Positions 45,567-53,929 of a DNA stretch of 64,000 nt are shown in pieces. The stretch is from Mesorhizobium waimense. GTDB taxonomy: Bacteria > Pseudomonadota > Alphaproteobacteria > Rhizobiales > Rhizobiaceae. How positions within the stretch are numbered: position 1 is the stretch's first letter; every line of letters starts with the position of its first letter. The notes under the pieces were generated by a model. It made no database searches and was not told where the DNA came from. It saw only the letters and a program-made list of their open reading frames with translations. Made by a program: the position numbers and the translations under genes. The stretch covers positions 1 through 64,000 of the forward strand of contig NZ_QZWZ01000022.1 in NCBI RefSeq assembly GCF_003601975.1, read 5' to 3'.

Positions 45567-45935
45567 ATGAAATTCTATTTTCGTACCGCTGCGGCTCTCG
45601 CCGTTGCTTCGACTGTTCTGGCCTTCACCGGTCAGTCTCATGCAACCGTGTTCGCGGCTTGGCAAGTGGCCAACGTGCCGTTTGGCGACACGCTCAACGC
45701 ACGCAAATATCCATCAGGTGAATCGCAGAAGCAGGCTGCCTACCCCAATGGGACAGTCTTGCAGATGACTGGCAAATGCACCGGCGGCATAAACCTGCTC
45801 GATATCGCCGGCCAGCCGAACTGGAAGCAGGAACAGAAGATCCGCTATCGCTGGTGCGAAATCTGGCATGACCCGGCACAGAACGGCCATTTCGTCACCG
45901 GCTGGGTCTATGGGAAGTACATCACGCCCCATTGA
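45567..45935 (+). CDS. Small secreted SH3-like-domain protein
   Basis: A 122-residue protein with a Sec signal peptide (KFYFRTAAALAVASTVLAF, cleavage near SHA). The rest reads as a bacterial SH3-like repeat: LNARKYPSGESQKQAAYPNG then WCEIWHDPAQNGHFVTGWVYGKYI. It has two Cys that could pair. GGAGGA at 45555-45560 suits an ATG at 45567 (or 45564). A cell-wall or envelope binding role is inferred. Confidence 0.75.
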   Translation: MKFYFRTAAALAVASTVLAFTGQSHATVFAAWQVANVPFGDTLNARKYPSGESQKQAAYPNGTVLQMTGKCTGGINLLDIAGQPNWKQEQKIRYRWCEIWHDPAQNGHFVTGWVYGKYITPH

Positions 45936-46347
45936 CCGGCCCTGTTCCCTGCCGCTCAGGTCGCGCGCACCAGTAACGCACTGCAACCCATGATTTCATT
46001 AGGATCGGGAAACCTTTCGACCTGTTTCAGGTCAAGCAAAGCCGAAGCATTACGCTCCTTTTAGCTGTTGCTGCTGATGTAACGGGGGCCTGACGTCGCG
46101 TCAGCCGGCGCTGGTCTGACCAGAAAAATCTCGCTAAGTTACAAATCGCACGAAAGTTTGAAGCTGAACGGCGAATATTTGATTATTATCGCTGAATATA
46201 ACGCAATATGCGAATTGACTTACTTGGTTAGTAGGCTCATTAAGATTCCCCGACGCGAATCGCAGAGTCTCTCACCTGCACGAAAATTCGCGCGATGCCC
46301 TGCCAAAAAAGGGCGCAGTTAGAAACAACTCTCGTTGGGGTCTGAAT
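45936..46347. other. Gene-free regulatory stretch upstream of mucR
   Basis: 412 bases without a supportable gene. They include an inverted repeat CTGACG-N3-CGTCAG (46090-46104) and a strongly AT-rich section (about 46115-46250), unlike the surrounding GC-rich DNA. A TTGACT hexamer lies at 46215-46220 but has no good -10 at standard spacing. MucR proteins bind AT-rich DNA in their own promoters, so autoregulation is likely. Confidence 0.5.
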
Positions 46348-46776
46348 ATGATGGATATCGTCGAAACACCTTCCAGAAACAGCGATGCGCTGATCGAGCT
46401 GACCGCCGATGTGGTGGCCGCCTATGTCAGCAACAATCCCGTGCCGGTCGGCGAACTGCCGAACCTTATCGCCGATGTCCATGCCGCTCTCGGGCGCGTG
46501 GGCGGAACCGCCGAGGCGCCTGTCGCCGACAAGCAGAAGCCTGCGGTGAACCCGAAGCGCTCAGTCCATGACGACTACATCGTCTGTCTCGAGGACGGCA
46601 AGAAATTCAAGTCGCTGAAGCGCCACCTGATGACCCACTACAATCTGACGCCCGACGAATACCGCGAGAAGTGGGGCCTGGACGCAAGCTATCCGATGGT
46701 TGCTCCCAACTATGCCGCGGCTCGCTCGCAGCTTGCCAAGAAGATGGGTCTCGGCCGCAAGCGCAAGGGCCGCTGA
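46348..46776 (+). CDS. mucR: MucR/Ros-family zinc-finger transcriptional regulator
   Basis: A 142-residue global regulator of exopolysaccharide, motility and cell-cycle genes in Rhizobiales. The prokaryotic zinc-finger region is conserved (IVCLEDGKKFKSLKRHLMTHYNLTPDEYREKWGL). The basic C-terminal tail (KKMGLGRKRKGR) is typical. ATGs at 46348 and 46351 are both possible. It follows a long AT-rich leader. Confidence 0.95.
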   Translation: MMDIVETPSRNSDALIELTADVVAAYVSNNPVPVGELPNLIADVHAALGRVGGTAEAPVADKQKPAVNPKRSVHDDYIVCLEDGKKFKSLKRHLMTHYNLTPDEYREKWGLDASYPMVAPNYAAARSQLAKKMGLGRKRKGR

Positions 46777-46908
46777 TACCGGCTCTTCCTGATTTCGTTT
46801 CGACGACAGACGGCGCCTGCGGGCGCCGTTTTGCTTTGAATGGATTTTTTATCTACGGCAAACCGGCCGCCGGGCAGACGAACAGCCCTCACGCCGGCTT
46901 ATGTCCGG

Positions 46909-47340
46909 TCAGGCGGTCTGCTTCAGCGCCGCATCGGCGTCGCGCTTGATGCGCTTGACCATCGAGCGGAGGCCATTGGCGCGCTGCGGCGACAGATGTT
47001 CGTCGAGGCCGAGGCCTTTCAGCGTCGCTTCCGCGTCGGTTTCCCGGATTTCGCTCGCCGGCCGTTCCGAAAATAGTGCCAGCATGATGGCGACCAGGCC
47101 GCGCACGATATGGGCGTCGGAATCGCCCTTGAAAGAGATGACCGGATCGGCGCCCGGTCCCTGTTCGGTGGTCAGCCAGACCTGGCTGACGCAGCCCGGC
47201 ACCTTGTTGGCGGAGGTACGCTCGGCATCCGGAAATGGCGGCAGCGCTTCGCCCAATTCGATCACATAGCGATAACGGTCTTCCCACTCGTCGAGCAGGG
47301 AAAAGTCGTCGCGGATCGTCTGGATCGTCGTCATCATCAT
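46909..47340 (-). CDS. sufE: SufE-family Fe-S assembly protein
   Basis: A 143-residue sulfur-acceptor protein. The core is DDFSLLDEWEDRYRYVIELG, followed by the Cys that receives sulfane sulfur from SufS in NKVPGCVSQVWL, and a C-terminal LSPQRANGLRSMVKRIK. Three ATGs lie in a row (47340, 47337, 47334); the exact start is uncertain. SufE passes sulfur to SufB during cluster assembly. The suf operon itself is not in this window. Confidence 0.92.
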   Translation of the reverse strand: MMMTTIQTIRDDFSLLDEWEDRYRYVIELGEALPPFPDAERTSANKVPGCVSQVWLTTEQGPGADPVISFKGDSDAHIVRGLVAIMLALFSERPASEIRETDAEATLKGLGLDEHLSPQRANGLRSMVKRIKRDADAALKQTA

Positions 47341-47454
47341 ACCGGATATAGTCATCCGGCACTGTCGCGTCACGGAAAAAGAAGAAAAACACCGCAGGCG
47401 TCGAGAGGTCGGACGCGCCTGCGGTGTCGCCAAGATCTGCGGCAGGAAAAGGTC

Positions 47455-47838
47455 TCAGTTGGTCGTCGGCAGTCTTACCGGTATCTCGACTGTCGCCGGC
47501 AGGACGATAGTCTCGGCCACACTGCCGGTGGCAACCGTGGTATCGAGCCCGGCAGCCTGCTTGCCGCCCGTTTGCTGCTGGTCGTCGAGCATGGCGGCCG
47601 CGATCTTGGCGGTCTCCTTGGCCCGGGCAGTAATCGTGTGCATGGCGGACTTGCCGGTCTCGCAGACATCGGGTTTGCGCTCGCAAATGCCGGCGATGTC
47701 GCCGACCGCTTCGCGCGCCGCAAACAGGGCCTGGATCGGCCCGACGCTTTCGTGGCCGGCCTCGTCGGTGCCAACATTCAGCGGCAGCGCCAGAAGCACC
47801 AGCGAGAACCAGAAAGCCGCCCTTATAAGAAAGCCCAT
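47455..47838 (-). CDS. DUF5330-type small membrane-anchored protein
   Basis: A 127-residue protein with an N-terminal hydrophobic anchor (MGFLIRAAFWFSLVLLALPL). A conserved central block contains two Cys (IAGICERKPDVCETGKSAM), and the Ala/Thr-rich tail is Pro-poor. This matches the uncharacterised DUF5330 proteins found near mucR and sensor kinases in Rhizobiales. I chose the ATG at 47838, behind GAGAGGG. Confidence 0.7.
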   Translation of the reverse strand: MGFLIRAAFWFSLVLLALPLNVGTDEAGHESVGPIQALFAAREAVGDIAGICERKPDVCETGKSAMHTITARAKETAKIAAAMLDDQQQTGGKQAAGLDTTVATGSVAETIVLPATVEIPVRLPTTN

Positions 47839-48307
47839 CTCAATGCCCTCTCGTCGTGACCGGATCATGCATCCGTTGGCATGACCTCTTTTATGGGCAG
47901 GATAGTGACACGCCCGCGCAAAGGACGGCTTGCGCCGAAACCGAGGATTTTCCTCAAATTTTAGGCAAATTCGAAACGATTGGTTTTGCAATCGATTTAA
48001 CTTGAAAGTTGTCGATTTTGTTCATCAAGCAGTAACCATCCATCTGGTTGATTTTTATGGGTATTCTCGGGCACGGAGCGACGCTGGCAGCCTGGGCCGA
48101 AGGCACGGTGGCGCCCGATCCGCATAACGCTCCATTTACCATGACGGCAGATCGCCGGGCTTTGCTGTGCCGGCGTCCCGATATTTGCCGCGGGCCTGGC
48201 GTCGGTCGGGTCCTGCCTTATCCATTCCTTAAACGCTCAATGCGAGTTTCAGATCAATAAAAGCGACCTGCAAAAAGCAGGGCAATTCACGACCGGGTGC
48301 GAGTGCG
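47839..48307. other. Gene-free divergent spacer before the sensor kinase
   Basis: 469 bases separate the DUF5330 and kinase genes. The section at about 47950-48060 is AT-rich and contains AACTT-N2-AAGTT. A 70-codon frame at 48048-48260 has no recognisable family and no good ribosome site, so I do not call it a gene. The spacer probably holds promoters for both flanking genes. Confidence 0.4.
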
Positions 48308-50101
48308 TTGAGTTCGATTACGGCCACATACGTCGAATTGCCTGGCGCGATAGCGGCCGGCTGCGAACGTATGGTTCATCCGACCATCACCGCACCGGAT
48401 GAGCGCTTGCGTCAGCGCCGGTTCATCGGCGTCATGCTGGCAGCCCCCTTCCTTGCCGCAGGCGCCGCGGTGACGCTGGTCACCTCCAGCCTGGGCGCGG
48501 CCGTCACAGTGGTTGCGATCTTCGCTGCCTTCGGCCTGTGCTGGTTCGCCGCCCTGCTGGTCGCCGCGACGGGCCGGATGGCCTTGGCCGGCCAAGCGGC
48601 GCTCGCTATGGGCGGCCTCGCGCTTGCCGGCGCGATCTTGGCCGCAGGCGGCCTGGCCTCGCCGATTGCCCTGCTTGCCGTGGCATTGCCGTTCGAAGCC
48701 TGGTGGATCGGCGGATCGCGGCGCGCTGGCCTGTGGGGTGCGCTGTGCGCGCTCGCAGCGATCCTGCTGCAGCCCTTTGCCGGCTCCATCCTGCCGCTCG
48801 GTCCGTCGGAAATCGCGGCTTGGCACTGGCTGCTGCCGCTGGCCTGGGCGCTGACGTTGGCTGTGCGGCTGACGGCGCTGCGCAACCCCGCCAACGCTGG
48901 GCATGCGACCCCTGCCGACGACCATCTCGAGCATATGATCGATGCGGTTGTCCTGCGCGTTGCCAGACATGGCGAGGTGCTGGATGCCTCGGCCAAGGCG
49001 CGCAGCATTCTGAAGTTGCCGCCGGAGCTTTTGTTCGGCGCCGGCCTGTTCGAGCGCGTCCATCTCTCCGACCGTGTCGCCTACCTCAGCGCGCTCGCCG
49101 ACATGCGCGACGGAGCCGTGGCGCGCCGGGTCGACCTGCGCGTCCGGCTGCCGAGCGACGGCGCTTCGTCCGACAATTTCAGGCCGTTCCGCCTCGATCT
49201 GATGCGGGCCGAGCATCAGCAGGATGTGTTCACGCTGCTGCTGCGCGAAAACGACGACGTCGCCGGGCTGCGCGAAGAGCTTGCCGCGGCAAAAGAGGCG
49301 ACCGCGGCCGCCGAAGTAGCCAAGGGCCGTTTCCTGGCGGTGGTCAGCCACGAGCTTCGCACGCCTTTGAATGCCATCATCGGCTTTTCCGACATGCTGC
49401 TGCATGAGATGTTCGGCGCCTTCAAGGATCCGCGCCAGAAGGAATATGTCGGCCTGGTCAGGGACTCCGGCCAGCATCTGCTCGGCGTCGTCACCTCGAT
49501 TCTCGATGTCTCCAGGATCGAGGCCGGCGCCTACGCGACCGAGCCGGAACCGTTCCGTTTCGTCGAAGCGGTCGACATGTGCCGGTCGATGATGCAGCTG
49601 CAGGCCCAGGCCAAGAGCATCCGCCTTACGACGCAGATCGCCCCCGACTCTGGCGAGATCAATGCCGATCGCCGCGCCGTGCAGCAGATCCTGATCAACC
49701 TCGTCTCCAACGCCATCAAGTTCACGCCCGACGGCGGCGATGTCGTGGTCGGCGCCAAGCGGGTCGGCTCGCGGCTGCATTTCTGGGTCAGCGACACCGG
49801 CATCGGCATTGCGGAGGAGGATTTTGAAAATCTCGGCAAGCCGTTCATGCAGATCCAGAACGACTATTCGCGCCGCTTCGAGGGAACCGGTCTCGGCCTG
49901 TCGCTGGTCAAGGGCCTGGTGGCGCTGCACGACGGCACGATGTCGATCGAGAGCATGCTGGGCGAGGGCACCATGGTGACGATCAGCCTGCCGGTGAACG
50001 GGCCGAAGGGACGTTCGAAGGGCAAGGACGGCAGCGTGCTGCCGATGCCCGCGGTGATGACGAAGGGGGACAGGAATGGCTCGCTCCGCAAAACAGGCTA
50101 A
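48308..50101 (+). CDS. Membrane sensor histidine kinase, DivJ/PleC-like
   Basis: A 597-residue kinase (from a TTG; an ATG at 48371 would shorten it by 21). Residues about 35-195 contain five or six membrane helices. A PAS-like domain follows (about 205-320). The HisKA box is FLAVVSHELRTPLNAIIGFSDML (phospho-His). The ATPase domain has the N box (QQILINLVSNAIKFT), G1 (SDTGIGIAEED) and G2 (EGTGLGLSLVKG). The HisKA sequence is of the DivJ/PleC/PdhS type that acts on DivK. In Sinorhizobium meliloti, as I recall, divJ lies next to mucR, which fits. Ortholog status is inferred. Confidence 0.88.
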   Translation: MSSITATYVELPGAIAAGCERMVHPTITAPDERLRQRRFIGVMLAAPFLAAGAAVTLVTSSLGAAVTVVAIFAAFGLCWFAALLVAATGRMALAGQAALAMGGLALAGAILAAGGLASPIALLAVALPFEAWWIGGSRRAGLWGALCALAAILLQPFAGSILPLGPSEIAAWHWLLPLAWALTLAVRLTALRNPANAGHATPADDHLEHMIDAVVLRVARHGEVLDASAKARSILKLPPELLFGAGLFERVHLSDRVAYLSALADMRDGAVARRVDLRVRLPSDGASSDNFRPFRLDLMRAEHQQDVFTLLLRENDDVAGLREELAAAKEATAAAEVAKGRFLAVVSHELRTPLNAIIGFSDMLLHEMFGAFKDPRQKEYVGLVRDSGQHLLGVVTSILDVSRIEAGAYATEPEPFRFVEAVDMCRSMMQLQAQAKSIRLTTQIAPDSGEINADRRAVQQILINLVSNAIKFTPDGGDVVVGAKRVGSRLHFWVSDTGIGIAEEDFENLGKPFMQIQNDYSRRFEGTGLGLSLVKGLVALHDGTMSIESMLGEGTMVTISLPVNGPKGRSKGKDGSVLPMPAVMTKGDRNGSLRKTG

Positions 50102-50861
50102 GGCGGTCAAACGCCGCGGCAGCGCCTTCGAGGACGGCGCGATGGCCGTCGGCGGCATGATCTCGCGCAACCCCGTCTTGGTCGGTGGCTCGACCGCATT
50201 CCTGGTCACGTTGTTTTACGTCTCGGCCAATGCGCTCTGGTACCAGCCGTTTCCGCACGCCGGCGCGTTCTTTGCCACCAGGAGCATCGAGGACTTTCCG
50301 CGCACAGGCTCAGACGAGCCCGAAACCACCATCAACATCGTGCGTCCGGCGCCGGTCAAAAGCGACCCAACAATCGAAGAGGTCCAGGGCATATTGAAGG
50401 ACCTCGATTTCTACTCCGGCACCGTCGACGGCATTTCCGGTCCCAACACGCGCAAAGCCATCCAGGCCTACCAGCAAAAAGTCGGTCTGGCCGCCTCGGG
50501 CGAAATCGACGCCGTGCTGCTCGACCAGCTGGGCGCCCGGCAGACGACAGCAGGCATTCCGCATCCGGCGCCGCGGCCCGTGGACACCGCTGCCGCCCCG
50601 GCCGCCACTGATTCTACGCCCACGCCCATCCCGGCCTCCGCGCCGGCGAATGCAGAGGCGCAGGCGCCCGATGCCCGCATCGTCAAGATCCAGGCCGGGC
50701 TGAAGGCGTTCGGCAATGACGACATGCAACTCGACGGCGTCGTCGGCGCCCGCACCAAGGCGGCGATCAAGGAATTCCAGTCGCTTTTCGGCCTGCCCGA
50801 AACCGGCGAGCCCGACGAGGTCGTCTACGTCAAGATGCGCGAGATCGGCCTGACGAACTGA
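50076..50861 (+). CDS. Membrane-anchored protein with two peptidoglycan-binding domains
   Basis: A 261-residue protein. One membrane segment lies at about residues 30-55 (VLVGGSTAFLVTLFYVSAN). Two PG_binding_1 repeats follow: VQGILKDLDFYSGTVDGISG...TRKAIQAYQQ (about 105-150) and IQAGLKAFGNDDMQLDGVVG...AAIKEFQ (about 205-245), separated by a Pro/Ala-rich linker. Its start overlaps the 3' end of the sensor kinase by 26 bases, so the two are coupled. It could link the kinase or division machinery to the wall; this is inference. Confidence 0.85.
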   Translation: MARSAKQAKAVKRRGSAFEDGAMAVGGMISRNPVLVGGSTAFLVTLFYVSANALWYQPFPHAGAFFATRSIEDFPRTGSDEPETTINIVRPAPVKSDPTIEEVQGILKDLDFYSGTVDGISGPNTRKAIQAYQQKVGLAASGEIDAVLLDQLGARQTTAGIPHPAPRPVDTAAAPAATDSTPTPIPASAPANAEAQAPDARIVKIQAGLKAFGNDDMQLDGVVGARTKAAIKEFQSLFGLPETGEPDEVVYVKMREIGLTN

Positions 50862-50944
50862 CCCTTGGGGCAGTGGCTGACCGAACCGTTCCTGTTTCCG
50901 GCGCGATGCTGTAAGGAGCCGCGCATGTCGACCGGAAACCTCCC

Positions 50945-51292
50945 ATGCGTGTAACCACTGATCTGTGGGTGTCGGCCCTGTTGCGCCGGGTGTTCGGCGC
51001 TGGTGGCTTTGCCGCGGTGGTCAAGCGCGGTGCCGCCGAGGCTGGCGCCGTCTTCGTGCTTGCGCGAAGCAGGCTGGGCGAGATCGCCCTGTTCGGGCCA
51101 GCGCCGCAAACGAGCTACGATTCGGCCAGGCCCGACGACCGTTTCTTCACCCTGCTCGGCTCGGGCGACGATGCCACCGTGCTCGACGCCAGGCTGGAGC
51201 GCGAGAAGAAATTCGATACCGATATCTGGGTGGTCGAGATCGAGGCCGGCGCCGTTCCGATCGAGGAACTGCTTTCGGTCAAGACGGAATAA
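50945..51292 (+). CDS. DUF1491-family protein
   Basis: A 115-residue protein matching DUF1491, an alphaproteobacterial family with no known function. Landmarks are TTDLWVSALLRRVF, AGAVFVLARSRLGEIALFGPAP and DTDIWVVEIE. It is 83 bases downstream of the peptidoglycan-binding protein gene and may be cotranscribed. Confidence 0.85.
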   Translation: MRVTTDLWVSALLRRVFGAGGFAAVVKRGAAEAGAVFVLARSRLGEIALFGPAPQTSYDSARPDDRFFTLLGSGDDATVLDARLEREKKFDTDIWVVEIEAGAVPIEELLSVKTE

Positions 51293-51299
51293 GGCTGGA

Positions 51300-52337
51300 T
51301 TAGGACGCCTTGTGGCTGGGCGCCGAGTCGTCACTGTTCAACGCTTCGCGCGCGTCGGAGTTTGCACTGCCCTGGCCGCTGTCACGGATCGCCCGCGACA
51401 ATGTCTCGGCCTTCCAGCCGCGCACCCTGTCCAGCGCCGCCTCGCGATGCAGCAGCCGGTAACGATCTAGGAACAGCCGGATTGCCTGTGGATGCGGAAA
51501 CTCGCTGGGATAGACGGCGACCGCGATCAGGAAGGCCCGGTCCTCGCTGATATCGAGTGCCTTGAGCGCGGTAAGCAGCGCGGCATAGCTCGACTGTTCG
51601 ATGAGCGACCGTGCCGTCTGGAAATCGATGTCGAGCGCATCGGCAAGTGCGGTCTGGAAGAAGGCTGCATTGCCGGTCAGCGCCGTCTCGCGCAGCTTGG
51701 CGTAGCTCGCCTGGCCGAGGAACGGGTTGACGCAGGCATCCTTGCCCGCCGCATCGGGGCGCATCATCGCGCGCAGCCGGCGCCTTGCGTTCTCGGCGGC
51801 ATTGCCGGGTGGCTCCTGCGTTTCCGCGCCCGCGGCATTGGCGGCCACTTCCTTCGCCGGCATTGCCGTCACGATAGTCTGCGGCGGCCGCATCCTGACC
51901 AGCGTCGGCTTTTCAAGCGCCTTGATCAGATCCGATATGGTCGGGTTCAGGTCCTTGCGCCGCGCAATGGCGCGCGCATGCGGCAGGCCGTGCCGTCCGA
52001 TCAGCGCGATGAGGTCGATGTCGCTCAGCGCCCGCGAGCGGATGAGCAGGGGAGCGGCGGTATCGACCGGCTCTTCGGCCAGCCGCCGCACCAGCGCGTT
52101 GGGCGCATATTCGCATTCGGAAAGGGCTGCGGCGACATAGCGGCGCGATTCGACCGACACCTCGTCGAACAGCGGCAGTGTCAGATCTTCGAGCTGGGCG
52201 ATCTCGCGGCGCGACGGCCGGGTCAGCGAGCAGAATGCCGACACCACGGCGCGGAACAGCCTTTCGGCCTTTCCCGCTTCAGCCCGAATAGCGATTTGCC
52301 TGAAATCCGAAGATGACACGGAGGATACGCCCGACAC
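51300..52337 (-). CDS. DUF2336-family protein
   Basis: A 345-residue, mostly helical protein with HEAT-like repeats of the DUF2336 family (VSVESRRYVAAALSECEYAPNALVRRLAEEP, APLLIRSRALSDIDLIALI). The family is alphaproteobacterial and some members occur with signalling or cell-cycle proteins. It converges with the DUF1491 gene, 7 bases apart. Confidence 0.85.
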   Translation of the reverse strand: MSGVSSVSSSDFRQIAIRAEAGKAERLFRAVVSAFCSLTRPSRREIAQLEDLTLPLFDEVSVESRRYVAAALSECEYAPNALVRRLAEEPVDTAAPLLIRSRALSDIDLIALIGRHGLPHARAIARRKDLNPTISDLIKALEKPTLVRMRPPQTIVTAMPAKEVAANAAGAETQEPPGNAAENARRRLRAMMRPDAAGKDACVNPFLGQASYAKLRETALTGNAAFFQTALADALDIDFQTARSLIEQSSYAALLTALKALDISEDRAFLIAVAVYPSEFPHPQAIRLFLDRYRLLHREAALDRVRGWKAETLSRAIRDSGQGSANSDAREALNSDDSAPSHKAS

Positions 52338-52508
52338 TCGACACGACCTGGACCACGCTCGACCGGGACTGTGTCGGTTTCGCGATTACCAAGAACAAAG
52401 ATCAAGTTAGCGACGATCCGTTAGCGCTCCGTTAACCCTCTGCCCGCCTTAATCACATTTGGAGGCGTTGCGTTGTGCTCCGGGGCAACCGAGAGGAATG
52501 CGCGAACC

Positions 52509-52697
52509 ATGGGCATGGTACTGTCTTTCGTGCCGCGAACGGCACCAACCAATCGAGCAAGTCAAAACACCGGCACGCCGGCGGCGGTGATCATTTTCCC
52601 CGGCGTCCGCTACGAACCTTCGCCGCTAACCGGCGATGCGAGGCCAAGCGGTCCGGACAAGCCGGGTGCGCCGAGGACTCCTGTTCCGCATCATTAG
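52509..52697 (+). CDS. Small conserved-type protein (about 62 residues)
   Basis: A short reading frame beginning MGMVLSFVPRTAPTN. It contains PAAVIIFPGVRYEPSP, a segment I recall from small Rhizobiales proteins of unknown function. The start at 52509 follows GAATGCGCG with only a weak ribosome site; a start at 52473 is possible. It stands in the gap between DUF2336 and the DUF1254/DUF1214 pair. Confidence 0.5.
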   Translation: MGMVLSFVPRTAPTNRASQNTGTPAAVIIFPGVRYEPSPLTGDARPSGPDKPGAPRTPVPHH

Positions 52698-52713
52698 GGC
52701 GCCGCGGTCGAAA

Positions 52714-53262
52714 TCAATAGTCCTGCAGTTGGCAGGAACTCTGCTCCAGAAACTGTGAGACGACAGGCTTCCAGCTGTCGTCGGGCACGAAGGAGCGGAT
52801 AACGAATATGCCTTCCTCGATCGGTGCTTCGACGAAGATCGCGCCCTGCAGCTCCTCGGGAAGTTCCCTGCGCACGTCGATCATCTGAGCCGGCGTCAGC
52901 ACCACGGTGTCGAGCACGCCGCCGGTGGCGCTGTGGTCGTTGAAGGAATAGAGGTTGTGGCCGCTGCGGTCATAGACCGAGACCGACCAGAACGGCACGT
53001 TTCCCGGCGCCTTGACCCGCACCATTCCCTCGGCAAGATCGAAGCGGCAGGCCGCTGCATAAAACAGCGGGTCGACGGATTTCACCACCGGCGCACCGCC
53101 GGCCTCGGCGTCGAGCCTGGTCATCTTGTAGAGGTCCGAGGCCATCGCCAGTCGCGACCAGGCGTCGCGTTCGGAAAACTCCGGCACCAGCATCAAGACG
53201 ACGATATGCACGATGCCGGCGCCAAGCAGACCGAGCAGGACGGTGTGCAGCAACTTACGCAT
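52714..53262 (-). CDS. DUF1254-like half of a split DUF1254/DUF1214 pair
   Basis: A 182-residue protein with an N-terminal hydrophobic anchor (KLLHTVLLGLLGAGIVHIVVLML). The rest resembles the DUF1254 domain (FYAAACRFDLAEGMVRVKAPG, FWSVSVYDRSGHNLYSFND). It overlaps the upstream gene by 8 bases. In many bacteria DUF1254 and DUF1214 are fused in one periplasmic protein. Confidence 0.75.
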   Translation of the reverse strand: MRKLLHTVLLGLLGAGIVHIVVLMLVPEFSERDAWSRLAMASDLYKMTRLDAEAGGAPVVKSVDPLFYAAACRFDLAEGMVRVKAPGNVPFWSVSVYDRSGHNLYSFNDHSATGGVLDTVVLTPAQMIDVRRELPEELQGAIFVEAPIEEGIFVIRSFVPDDSWKPVVSQFLEQSSCQLQDY

Positions 53263-53839
53263 TGCAGCCGGCTTTCACGATCCTGGGCAGCGTCACATCG
53301 GAAAGGCCGGTACTGCTGGCGATCGGCGTGTCGTAGAAGGTGAGCACGAAATACATCCGTCCGAAGCCGTCGGTCAGAAGCCAGTTGCCGGGGGCCGGGC
53401 GGTTGCCGACGGTGATGATCACCGAATTGTCGGGCTGGCGCAGCACCTGATAGGACTGCAACGCCGCAAGCCTCGGCTTGTCGGTGTCGACCACGCCGAG
53501 CGATTGGTCGGCGGCATAGAGGGTCCAGAAGCGGGCAGTGGGAAAGCTGCCTTCGATCGTATAGGCGCATTCGCGCCTGAGCTGGTCGCCGCCGGCATCG
53601 CGTTCGGCGATGAAGGAGAGCCCCTCGGCCCGGCCGAGCGCCAGCACGCCCTCGCGCGCCACGCGTGCCTTCGAATAGGGGTCGGCTGCTTGCGTGCCGA
53701 TCTCGGGGAAGGCGGTCCACTGGCCGATCCTGATCGCGCCGACGCCGTCCTGTGCCTTCAGCGCATACCAGACGCTGCCGCCGCCGCCGCCGATGGCGAT
53801 GGCAAGCGCGACGAGCGTCAGGAAGGCGTTCTTGAGCAT
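53255..53839 (-). CDS. DUF1214-domain membrane-anchored protein
   Basis: A 194-residue protein with one N-terminal membrane segment (FLTLVALAIAIGGGGGSVWYAL). DUF1214 features follow: RECAYTIEGSFPTARFWTLYAAD and VGNRPAPGNWLLTDGFGRMYFVLTFYD. It is translated just ahead of, and overlaps, the DUF1254-like gene. Function unknown; the pair probably works as one complex in the periplasm. Confidence 0.85.
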   Translation of the reverse strand: MLKNAFLTLVALAIAIGGGGGSVWYALKAQDGVGAIRIGQWTAFPEIGTQAADPYSKARVAREGVLALGRAEGLSFIAERDAGGDQLRRECAYTIEGSFPTARFWTLYAADQSLGVVDTDKPRLAALQSYQVLRQPDNSVIITVGNRPAPGNWLLTDGFGRMYFVLTFYDTPIASSTGLSDVTLPRIVKAGCNA

Positions 53840-53929
53840 CAGGAGCCGGGAACAGAGAGAGGATTGCCGTTCGGGGATATCGCGGGGCAGGGGCTCGTGG
53901 CAAGGCCGGCGTCCGGCTGAATTGGCCGC

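Noticed and set aside
48048..48260. A 70-codon frame in the spacer before the sensor kinase
   Set aside because: It has a weak start context and no family resemblance; it could be chance in a 469-base gap.
52428..52455. TTAACC/TTAA pair considered as a CtrA site
   Set aside because: The two TTAA elements are 13 bases apart instead of the 7 expected for the full CtrA motif.
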